A DNA stretch of 46,015 nt from a virus, in IMG/VR virus record IMGVR_UViG_3300035126_000575, positions 1 through 46,015 of that record. The stretch is one strand, 5' to 3'. The notes under the pieces were generated by a model that was not told the DNA's origin, did no database searches, and saw only the letters and a list, made by a program, of their open reading frames with translations. How positions within the stretch are numbered: the stretch's first letter is position 1; every line of letters starts with the position of its first letter. A program made the position numbers and the translations under genes. This document shows, in pieces, positions 39,066 through 46,015 of the stretch.

Positions 39066-40705
39066 AAATTGTAGGAAGTTATATCGGCGCGCATGATGTG
39101 GGTTTTTCTTTAATTGAAAATAATCAAATACTTGCGTGTTATACAGAGGAGAGATTTTCACGTATAAAATCTGCATATGCTGCTGGAGCATTTCCATCAC
39201 ATAGTTTTGAAGCAATTCAAAAAGATTTTGATTTTGATATAAAGGATCCAAACGTAAAATTCGTAGTCGCAAAGCCTTTTATTCATCATAAACATCATGA
39301 GATTATAAATGTATTAAAAAATAAAAGTATAAAATTAATAGGACATCATTACTCACACGCATGTGGCGCATACTATACATCTGGATTTAATGATAATACA
39401 TTAGTTGTATCATACGACGGTGGTGACATAGGAGATGATAATTGGACTGAATTGAATATTTCTAACTATCAAAAGTACAATTGGTTCAATAATTTAAATG
39501 ATAATCAATCAGTATCATACGTAGTTAAAAATGGTAAATTGATTGAAGTAGGTGAAAGACTAAAACACGGAAGTATTGCAAATATGTGGTATTTGATGTG
39601 TTATATATTTGGTTTAACTCCATTAAAGGACGAAGGAAAAATAATGGGTCTCGCTGCACAAGGTAAGTTTGATCATAAAATTCATAGTATATTAAATTTC
39701 TTTGTTAAGAATGATATGATAAAGGCGACTTGTACCATTGAAAATAAATTTAAACAACTTTTACATGGTTTAAATCAAGAAGACGCTTTGGATTTAAAAA
39801 GAAATTTAGCGTATAATTTACAATATATTACAGAAAATACTCTTTTAAATCATATTAAGTCTTTGTATGACCAATATGGTCCATTTGATAATATTTGTTT
39901 AGCAGGCGGTGTATTTGCAAATGTAAAGTTAAATCAAAAAATAAATGAATATCTACCATTTAAAAATATATGGGTATATCCAGCGATGGGAGATGAAGGA
40001 TTGTCTTTGGGTTCCGCAATTGCATATGGAGTAGAACTTGGAGAATTTACAAATCGTAGAATTAAAAATGTTTTTTTTGGAAAAAAACACTCTGAGAACG
40101 ATATACAAAAAGATATTAATAATTTTTCATTCAAGTTTGGTAAAAACATAGTAGAAGAAAAATTAGACTTTGATAATGTTGCGAATTATTTAGTTGATGG
40201 AAAGGTCGTTGGGATTTTTGATGGAGCAACTGAGTATGGACCAAGAGCATTAGGATCTAGATCTATAGTTGTTGAACCAACTAGATTAGAAACGCACGCG
40301 TATATTAATAAAAGATTAAAACGAGATGAGATAATGCCATTTGCACCAATCATTATGGAAGAACATATTGAGGATATATGTCACGTATATAAATCTAAGA
40401 ATACCGCCGAATTTATGACATTGTGTTATACCGTTCGTGAAGAATGGGCCAACAAAATTCCAGCAGTCATAAATTTTCATGATAACACTGCTAGACCACA
40501 AGTAGTTAATAAAGATCGTCACTCTTTATTTCATAAAATACTTAGCAAATTCAATGAAAAAACAAATATACCGGTATTGATGAATACAAGCTTTAATGGT
40601 CATGGTGAACCTATAATAAATTCACCAAACGATGCTCTGTCTCACTTGTCGGAAGGTACTATTGATTTATTGATCATAAACAATAAAATTTATAAACTAG
40701 TATGA
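39062..40705 (+). CDS. Carbamoyltransferase (NodU/CmcH/TobZ family)
   Basis: These enzymes move a carbamoyl group from carbamoyl phosphate, through carbamoyl-AMP, to a hydroxyl of a sugar or antibiotic. The 547-residue protein has both domains. The N-terminal Kae1-like part has GAHDVGFSLIENNQILACYTEERFSR, the HHYSHACGAYYTSGF metal site, VVSYDGGD, LAGGVFANVKLNQKI and GDEGLSLGSAIAYG. The C-terminal YrdC-like part has FDGATEYGPRALGSRSI, NKRLKRDEIMPFAPII, RPQVV and NTSFNGHGEPI. Length and motifs are complete. It overlaps both neighbours by four bases. In this context it probably carbamoylates the sugar built by the glycosyltransferases. Confidence 0.93.
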   Translation: MKIVGSYIGAHDVGFSLIENNQILACYTEERFSRIKSAYAAGAFPSHSFEAIQKDFDFDIKDPNVKFVVAKPFIHHKHHEIINVLKNKSIKLIGHHYSHACGAYYTSGFNDNTLVVSYDGGDIGDDNWTELNISNYQKYNWFNNLNDNQSVSYVVKNGKLIEVGERLKHGSIANMWYLMCYIFGLTPLKDEGKIMGLAAQGKFDHKIHSILNFFVKNDMIKATCTIENKFKQLLHGLNQEDALDLKRNLAYNLQYITENTLLNHIKSLYDQYGPFDNICLAGGVFANVKLNQKINEYLPFKNIWVYPAMGDEGLSLGSAIAYGVELGEFTNRRIKNVFFGKKHSENDIQKDINNFSFKFGKNIVEEKLDFDNVANYLVDGKVVGIFDGATEYGPRALGSRSIVVEPTRLETHAYINKRLKRDEIMPFAPIIMEEHIEDICHVYKSKNTAEFMTLCYTVREEWANKIPAVINFHDNTARPQVVNKDRHSLFHKILSKFNEKTNIPVLMNTSFNGHGEPIINSPNDALSHLSEGTIDLLIINNKIYKLV

Positions 40706-41229
40706 AAACAAAAAATAATTTTTTTAACGTAAAGTATACAGACTCATTTATTAAACTAACATTTAATGGTGTACCCGACTATTATTTTAATCATACACTT
40801 CATTATGTAATTTCAAGTAAGGAACATGAATTTTATTCAACCGAAACTCCAGAAATTGGTTATTGGTATTTACGCACAAATATAAAATCATTACAATTTG
40901 ATTATATCAAACTCTATGCATTCAGTATGGACGATGGTATGAATCTAATAGATGAGTATGATTTTAACATAAAAGATTATAATTTTATGTTTAATTTAAA
41001 AACCAATAATCTCAATGATTCCAGAGTTTGGGGATCTTACATAGATTTATATAACCAAACACATGGTACTAATTTTAAGTATTATGTAAATATGACTGAG
41101 TTTAATGATGAGCTTGACAATTTTGAAATTTCCAGAGAAAAGTATAATACAATCTATAATTTAGAGTTATCTGACTTAAATAATGTTCCATCGGTCGAAA
41201 TTATCAAAAAATTTATAGGCAGTTTATAA
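40702..41229 (+). CDS. Hypothetical protein with the cassette's beta module (175 aa)
   Basis: The first 90 residues (FFNVKYTDSFIKLTFNGV, YVISSKEHEFYSTETPEIGYWYLRTNI, DYIKLYAFSMDDG) have the same strand pattern and aromatic spacing as the modules attached to the three upstream enzymes. The rest is helical and acidic, ending NNVPSVEIIKKFIGSL. It starts inside the carbamoyltransferase stop (ATGA) and closes the cassette before a weak terminator. It may be a free-standing acceptor-binding or scaffolding subunit; this is inference. Confidence 0.7.
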   Translation: MKTKNNFFNVKYTDSFIKLTFNGVPDYYFNHTLHYVISSKEHEFYSTETPEIGYWYLRTNIKSLQFDYIKLYAFSMDDGMNLIDEYDFNIKDYNFMFNLKTNNLNDSRVWGSYIDLYNQTHGTNFKYYVNMTEFNDELDNFEISREKYNTIYNLELSDLNNVPSVEIIKKFIGSL

Positions 41230-41251
41230 AATTTCAAAAGATATAATAAAT

Positions 41252-41270
41252 AGTGAGATGTTCACTTTTT
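41252..41270 (+). terminator. Weak intrinsic terminator after the glycan cassette
   Basis: AGTGA (41252-41256) pairs with TCACT (41262-41266) around a five-base loop, followed by TTTT. The stem is short, so termination may be partial. The sheath promoter box follows at 41278. Confidence 0.5.
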
Positions 41271-41277
41271 CTGGCAC

Positions 41278-41285
41278 TATTTATA
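41278..41285 (+). promoter_or_regulatory. Late-promoter-like box of the tail sheath gene
   Basis: TATTTATA lies 31 bases before the sheath ATG, with a ribosome site GAAAGG (41303-41308) in between. This is the normal promoter, leader, ribosome site layout. It is the best evidence that the recurrent TATTTATA box is a promoter element and not a translation signal. Confidence 0.6.
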
Positions 41286-41316
41286 AATTAAACATAACTT
41301 TTGAAAGGAATAAATT

Positions 41317-44300
41317 ATGCCAATACAAGAAGGTGGAAGATTTTCACCAGAACAAAATATAGTAAGTCCTGGTGTATTTACCAGAGAAAATGACCTATCA
41401 GGGCTAGCCCAAGGCGTAGCCAATATCGGAGGTGCCATCGTAGCACCATTTTCAGACGGACCAGCATTCTTCCCAGCAAGAATGACCGAAGTAGCAATGC
41501 TCGAACAACGTTTCGGCGTAGCTGATGGAGTTTATTATGGTCCATACACAGCCAAAGAGTATCTAATTCAACAAGGTGTAGTAACCGTTGTACGTATCGG
41601 TGGTCTAACCGGATACTGGCAAAAGAATCCATTGGTCGTATATGCTGAACCAGGTTACTGGAACAGAAATAGTGACTTGGGTGCTTTGACCACATCATCA
41701 TTCATGTACTTAGATAGTGATAATTATACATCAAATCTAATTCTTGAATATAGTTCATCAACACTAGCTTCAAGCCAAACTGGAATTCGTGGTGTTACTC
41801 CTTCTGGCACTATATCTTCTTCTATAAATGTACAACGTGCCACAAATACGGAAATTGAACAATTTCTTGTATCAATCAATTGGCCAAATGCATCAAATAG
41901 TTCAACATTATCCGCGTCATTAGCCGCATCTGGTAGTAAAGGTAAATTGTTCAAGATTGCAACTACAAGAAATAGCTATATTTTCAGTGCTTCTGTAGTA
42001 CAACAAGGTTTGAAGGTACAACCACCAGGTGGTTCTAGTGAATATGTATTAGCTAACTTTGATTATGATAAATCGATAATTCAAACTTATATATCAGCAT
42101 CAGTAGGATCAACGAAGTATGTTTTATGGGCTACAAGTAATTACTTAGTAAGTACAAGACCATATTATAGCTATTTAACCGCATCTTATACTCTAAGTGG
42201 TAATGATGTAACTTATGGATTAGTATTTGGTAGATATGCCGCAAACAACGATCTTAATTTTAGTACGGCAAGTATAAGCAGTTCAAAGTCAAATGCATTA
42301 TTTGTTTACAGACACGATACATCACGTTTGAGACTAAATGGTGTAGTTAATGGTAAGTTTGCTCCAAAGGCTGCTGTAAGTAACTATCCAGCTGGATACA
42401 ATGGTACAGGTGGATCATTAAGTGGTTCAGTATTGTATGCTGGAAAACAAGTAAATCTTGGAACAGTAACTACAACAAATAGTTCTGGTGCTAACACATA
42501 CTTGTTTAGACGTATTTCAGGATCGACTCCAGCATCTGGAGTATTTGCTGGTTATTATTATCTAAGTTCGAGTGTACAAAATCAAGATGTAAGTCCAGAA
42601 GTTAAGATTTCTACAGCTTTCAACGAAAGTTCTGAAACTGTTGCTTACTTCTCAGCATCAATGACTTCAAGTGCCAAGATTTCATTAGATTATGATACAA
42701 CCACATTTGATGTAAATGGTACTTTATCATTATATAGCGCAAGTGTAAAATCTATTAGAAGTTCAACAAGTTGTGGTTCATCACTACAATTCTTGGGTCT
42801 AGTAGGTGGCGCTTATGGTGATTTCAATGGTACATTCACCAGTCAAGACAATTCCGGTGGTGATCCATGTAATCCAAATACATCTGCAAGAACCAAGATG
42901 GTATTGGCTGTTTTGAATAATACTCAAAATGGTTCAACCCAGTTCAATAACAGATACGAAGTGTTTGGTTTTGATACATCAACTTTGAGTCAATTGACAA
43001 GTTCAGTATTTCCATATAAAGGACTAATCAATCCAAACGAAAATACTTATCAATTAATTTTGAAGTATAACTTCGCAAATGATGATGGTACTACAAGTGC
43101 TGGTACATATGGTTATTATGACTTCACCCTAAACGAAAGCGATAATAATTATATTGCTAACGTATTCGGATTCGATCCTACTGCTGGTAATCCTGCTAAG
43201 CAAGTTGCCGGTCAAAAGGTAGAAGCTGCTTACAACTACTTGTTGTTCAATGATAGCATTCAACGATTCATCGCTGAAAAGACTCGTCCAAGTGCAGAAG
43301 GTGGTGGTTGGAAACTATATGCCAAAACTGCTCCAGAAACCGGATTTGCAGTTGGAGAACCTCTAAAGTTTGTAGATCAATATAGTACAAACTTGAATGC
43401 TGGTGATAGCCAATTTGGTATTACCAATGCATATACTCCATGGATCTATTCCCAAAAGATTGCTCCATTCAAGGGTAGTGCAGATGCAGCTTCTACACCA
43501 ACTAAGTTCCAATTATTTAAGGTACACACTTTGAGTGATGGTACATTAAGCAACAAGAAGTACAAGATTGAAATCAGTAACGTTAAGTTGGCTGGTACAG
43601 TCCCAGGCAGTGATTGGGGTTCATTTACACTAGCAGTTCGTGCTTATAGTGATACTGATAAACGTCCAAAGTATTTGGAAATTTATCAAAACTTGAATCT
43701 AAATCCTGAATCTGCTAACTTCGTTGCTCGCAGAATTGGTGACAGATATGCTTATATTACCTTCGCTGGTAAAATCATTGAGTTTGGTACATATACCAAC
43801 TTGAGTCAATACATCAGAATCGAAATGGCTGATGGTCTATATCCAGAAGTATCGGTTCCATACGGATTTGAATCATATTCAACTCCAGTTGCTGGTACTT
43901 TGGCAGATATTATTCCACCAGTAAGATACAGCAAAGCAAGTATCTGGTCATTGGCTCCTGGTAAATATGCTTCTGGTACAGTCTTCAACGACGTTCCACA
44001 AGCTGACGACGAATTGGTATCATTGTATCCAACATCATCTGCTAATGTAGGTGTATATAATGATACATATCAATACTTCAAGCCACTACCAAGTAGTGTA
44101 AATGGTATCAACATTGACTTCGACTTGGAAGACAAGACTTGGGGTACTGATAGTGCTAAGTTCTATGCAAATGGAACTGGTTCACTACTATCTCCAACAT
44201 TGAGTGGTAGTATTCCAAGCAACTATGATCCAGTTAACGAATCAACTTATGTTAAACTACGTAAGTTCTTGGTTGGATTCCAAGGTGGATTTGAAGGTCA

Positions 44301-45255
44301 ATGGCCAGCAATTCCAATCAATATAGGTAGTGATATTACCGCTGGTAATACACAAGGTCTAGATTGTACAAACATCAATAGTCCAGGTAGTATTGCTTAT
44401 AAACAAGCAATTGCTGCTCTAGGTAATGCTGATGAATTTGATATCAATTTGATCGTATTGCCTGGTATCTTCTGTGAACAACACAGCTATGTAACTGATA
44501 TTACAATCGATATGTGCGAAGCTCGTGGCGATTGTTTCTATATCATGGATAACATTGTGTTCCCAGCAAGTAACCAAACCGTTGGATTGATTGATGCCGC
44601 TGTCAACAGCGTAGCAACAATTGATAGTAACTACGTAGGTACATATTATCCATGGGTTAAGATCCTAGATACAAATACCAACAAGGTTATCAGTGTTCCA
44701 CCTTCAGTAGTATTGCCAGCAGTATATGCTGCTAACGACAATGCTGCTGCCGAATGGTACGCACCAGCTGGTCTAAATCGTGGTGGTATTCCAACCGCAG
44801 TACAAGTACTTGATCGTTTGACACATAGTGAACGTGACACCTTGTATGAAGGTCGTGTAAATCCAATCGCAGCATTCCCTGGCCAAGGTATTTGTGTATG
44901 GGGTCAAAAGACTCTACAAATCGCCCCAAGTGCTTTGGATCGTATCAATGTTCGCCGCTTGTTGATCAACTTGAAGAAGTTTGTCGCAAGTTCAAGCAAC
45001 TACTTGGTATTCGAACAAAATGTTGCTTCTACAAGAAATCGTTTCTTGAGTATCGTAAATCCTTACTTGGAGTCTGTACAACAACGTAATGGTATCTACG
45101 CTTATCAAGTTAAGATGGATGAACAAAACAATACTCCTGACCTAATTGATAGAAATATCCTATATGGTCAAATCTTCATCCAACCAACTAGAACTGCTGA
45201 ATTCATTATCCTTGACTTCAACATACTTCCAACGGGCGCTCAATTTTCTTCCTAA
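41317..45255 (+). CDS. 18: Tail sheath protein (gp18-like) with a very large insertion
   Basis: The sheath polymer contracts to drive the tube through the envelope. The N-terminus NIVSPGVFTRENDLSGLAQG, PFSDGPAFFPARMTE and VVTVVRIGGLTGYW is typical of T4-type sheaths. So is the C-terminus (VQVLDRLTHSERDTLYEGRVNPIAAFPGQG, then INVRRLLINLKKFVASSSNYLVFE and QPTRTAEFIILDF). The total is 1312 residues against about 659 in T4 gp18. Residues about 115-925 are extra: beta-rich, Ser/Thr-rich, with many S-A-S and S-G-S turns, so probably surface domains. Conserved core resumes near INIDFDLEDKTWG. A strong ribosome site and promoter box precede it, and a terminator follows. Confidence 0.93.
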   Translation: MPIQEGGRFSPEQNIVSPGVFTRENDLSGLAQGVANIGGAIVAPFSDGPAFFPARMTEVAMLEQRFGVADGVYYGPYTAKEYLIQQGVVTVVRIGGLTGYWQKNPLVVYAEPGYWNRNSDLGALTTSSFMYLDSDNYTSNLILEYSSSTLASSQTGIRGVTPSGTISSSINVQRATNTEIEQFLVSINWPNASNSSTLSASLAASGSKGKLFKIATTRNSYIFSASVVQQGLKVQPPGGSSEYVLANFDYDKSIIQTYISASVGSTKYVLWATSNYLVSTRPYYSYLTASYTLSGNDVTYGLVFGRYAANNDLNFSTASISSSKSNALFVYRHDTSRLRLNGVVNGKFAPKAAVSNYPAGYNGTGGSLSGSVLYAGKQVNLGTVTTTNSSGANTYLFRRISGSTPASGVFAGYYYLSSSVQNQDVSPEVKISTAFNESSETVAYFSASMTSSAKISLDYDTTTFDVNGTLSLYSASVKSIRSSTSCGSSLQFLGLVGGAYGDFNGTFTSQDNSGGDPCNPNTSARTKMVLAVLNNTQNGSTQFNNRYEVFGFDTSTLSQLTSSVFPYKGLINPNENTYQLILKYNFANDDGTTSAGTYGYYDFTLNESDNNYIANVFGFDPTAGNPAKQVAGQKVEAAYNYLLFNDSIQRFIAEKTRPSAEGGGWKLYAKTAPETGFAVGEPLKFVDQYSTNLNAGDSQFGITNAYTPWIYSQKIAPFKGSADAASTPTKFQLFKVHTLSDGTLSNKKYKIEISNVKLAGTVPGSDWGSFTLAVRAYSDTDKRPKYLEIYQNLNLNPESANFVARRIGDRYAYITFAGKIIEFGTYTNLSQYIRIEMADGLYPEVSVPYGFESYSTPVAGTLADIIPPVRYSKASIWSLAPGKYASGTVFNDVPQADDELVSLYPTSSANVGVYNDTYQYFKPLPSSVNGINIDFDLEDKTWGTDSAKFYANGTGSLLSPTLSGSIPSNYDPVNESTYVKLRKFLVGFQGGFEGQWPAIPINIGSDITAGNTQGLDCTNINSPGSIAYKQAIAALGNADEFDINLIVLPGIFCEQHSYVTDITIDMCEARGDCFYIMDNIVFPASNQTVGLIDAAVNSVATIDSNYVGTYYPWVKILDTNTNKVISVPPSVVLPAVYAANDNAAAEWYAPAGLNRGGIPTAVQVLDRLTHSERDTLYEGRVNPIAAFPGQGICVWGQKTLQIAPSALDRINVRRLLINLKKFVASSSNYLVFEQNVASTRNRFLSIVNPYLESVQQRNGIYAYQVKMDEQNNTPDLIDRNILYGQIFIQPTRTAEFIILDFNILPTGAQFSS

Positions 45256-45279
45256 TCTAGGTTAAAGAAAATTAAACAG

Positions 45280-45309
45280 AACCCCGCTTAGAAATAAGCG
45301 GGGTTTTTT
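45280..45309 (+). terminator. Intrinsic terminator after the sheath gene
   Basis: AACCCCGCTTA pairs with TAAGCGGGG(TT) around a four-base loop and is followed by TTTTTT. A new TATTTATA box begins 13 bases later. Confidence 0.95.
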
Positions 45310-45321
45310 GTTTGATCGGTA

Positions 45322-45329
45322 TATTTATA
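45322..45329 (+). promoter_or_regulatory. Late-promoter-like box TATTTATA
   Basis: The box lies between the sheath terminator and the ATG at 45333, three bases from the start codon. This repeats the terminator, box, ATG arrangement seen at 8001-8053 and 10579-10620. Confidence 0.45.
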
Positions 45330-45332
45330 TTT

Positions 45333-45623
45333 ATGATACTATTAACACGAATCGTTGAGGATTTAACTAACCCACAAGTTAAAAACGCCGTAGATCCATC
45401 TCTTTTAAAGTTAATTGACAAGGTAATCGATGACACAAATGTTTTGGTAGTTAATAACTTAAAAATGGTAAAGGATATTTTATCAAAAGAACCAATTGAT
45501 AAGGCTAGATTAGACGTTGCACTAAGCAATTATAAACGTTATTTTAATAGAGACAATGGCGGCACACCTGAAGTGATTCGTGGTATGACAATGCAAAATA
45601 AACTAGACGAGTTATCAAAATGA
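45333..45623 (+). CDS. Hypothetical helical protein (96 aa)
   Basis: The start is placed at ATG 45333 (MILLTRIVEDLTNPQVKNAV); the longer frame from TTG 45312 would run through the TATTTATA box. The product is mostly helical (LLKLIDKVIDDTNVLVVNNL, KARLDVALSNYKRYF) and ends TMQNKLDELSK. Its stop overlaps the next start (ATGA). It follows the sheath, where T4 has the tube gene, but it does not look like a tube protein. No family is recognised. Confidence 0.68.
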   Translation: MILLTRIVEDLTNPQVKNAVDPSLLKLIDKVIDDTNVLVVNNLKMVKDILSKEPIDKARLDVALSNYKRYFNRDNGGTPEVIRGMTMQNKLDELSK

Positions 45624-46015
45624 TTAGTTTAAACAACATTTTAAATGAAGTTTTATCTGAGTCTGATCCAAAAGTTGGAACTGGTAAAAAACCAAAAGGA
45701 TCTGGTAGAAGATTGTATACAGATGAAAATCCGAAAGATACGGTTAGAGTAAAATTTAGAACATCACAAGACATTAAAGATACACTAGCTAGTAGTAGTT
45801 TTAAATCAAAAAGTCACAAAAGACAATCTCAAATTATAAATCTTATACATCAGAGAGTTAGAGCAGCTTATCAAAATGCTAAAGATCCAAATGTTAAAAG
45901 TAGGTTGAAAAGTGCTTTAGACTATGCTATACAACGTAAAGAGGCATCAAAAGCAAAAACAATAAAATTAAATAAAGAAACATCCAATCCAGAATCTGGT
46001 AAATCATCTCCATAT
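45620..46015 (+). CDS. Hypothetical basic protein, cut by the window end
   Basis: At least 132 residues are present and the frame is still open at the last base. The start is MISLNNILNEVLSESDPKVG. Then comes a conserved-looking block KKPKGSGRRLYTDENPKDTV, and a helical basic part (SHKRQSQIINLIHQRVRAAY, VKSRLKSALDYAIQRKE). The KPKGSGRRLYTDENPKDTV pattern recalls an uncharacterised viral family (DUF5872-like, from memory and unsure). It is coupled to the preceding gene by an ATGA overlap. Confidence 0.7.
   Translation, partial: MISLNNILNEVLSESDPKVGTGKKPKGSGRRLYTDENPKDTVRVKFRTSQDIKDTLASSSFKSKSHKRQSQIINLIHQRVRAAYQNAKDPNVKSRLKSALDYAIQRKEASKAKTIKLNKETSNPESGKSSPY

Noticed and set aside
45312-45332. 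TTG start for the gene after the sheath
   Set aside because: It would place the start inside the terminator-proximal promoter box. ATG 45333 matches the spacing seen at other genes.

Overview
This window is part of the genome of a large, strictly lytic-looking T4-like myovirus (contractile-tailed Caudoviricetes). The evidence is a tail sheath gene, gp25-like and gp6-like baseplate wedge genes, a central-spike protein, a gp55-type late sigma factor, a gp46/gp47-type recombination nuclease, primase and RuvC-like genes, and tightly packed genes almost all on the + strand. The DNA is AT-rich. PhoH and Hsp20 genes are common in marine T4-like phages. The host looks Gram-negative and sigma70-using: there are consensus TTGACA-N17-TAATAT promoters, weak AAAGG-type ribosome sites, and an autotransporter-type heptosyltransferase. 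No integrase, attachment site or lysogeny module is visible.

Layout. (1) 1-1912 is a stable-RNA array. It holds ten complete tRNAs (Pro x2, Leu, Ala x2, Ser x2, Gly x2, Gln), one clipped tRNA end, a GC-rich unassigned and probably structured segment (893-1300), and a complete tmRNA. (2) 1915-4498 holds small genes of unknown function, an ADP-ribosyltransferase-like protein and PhoH. (3) 4515-7361 holds two paralogous repeat-rich fibre-like proteins. Hsp20 and a membrane/coiled-coil protein follow. (4) 9171-10561 holds two small genes and the late sigma factor. (5) 10620-28931 is the baseplate/tail block: spike, glycine-zipper protein, gp25, gp6, a DNRLRE protein, a 1481-residue giant, and an adhesin-like set with an FG-GAP beta-propeller and a dockerin-like calcium loop. 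(6) 28959-33939 holds a small gene and then DNA metabolism: RuvC-like nuclease, primase, and a gp47-gp46 (SbcD-SbcC) single-chain fusion. (7) 33944-41229 is a five-gene glycan cassette with overlapping or nearly touching genes: FkbM methyltransferase, two-domain glycosyltransferase, GT4/autotransporter-heptosyltransferase fusion, carbamoyltransferase and a small beta-module protein. (8) 41317-45255 is a 1312-residue tail sheath, about twice the T4 length, followed by a terminator and two small genes, the second cut by the window edge.

How it fits together. Host-like promoters probably drive the RNA array and the early small genes. The gp55-like factor probably drives late genes from a recurrent TATTTATA box, often directly after a terminator and sometimes so close to the ATG that leaderless mRNA is implied. 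The least ordinary feature is the glycan cassette. Its heptosyltransferase belongs to a family that sugars Ser residues on strand-loop-strand repeats, and this phage makes several Ser/Gly repeat-rich tail proteins. Self-glycosylation of the virion is a testable idea; modification of the host envelope is the main alternative.
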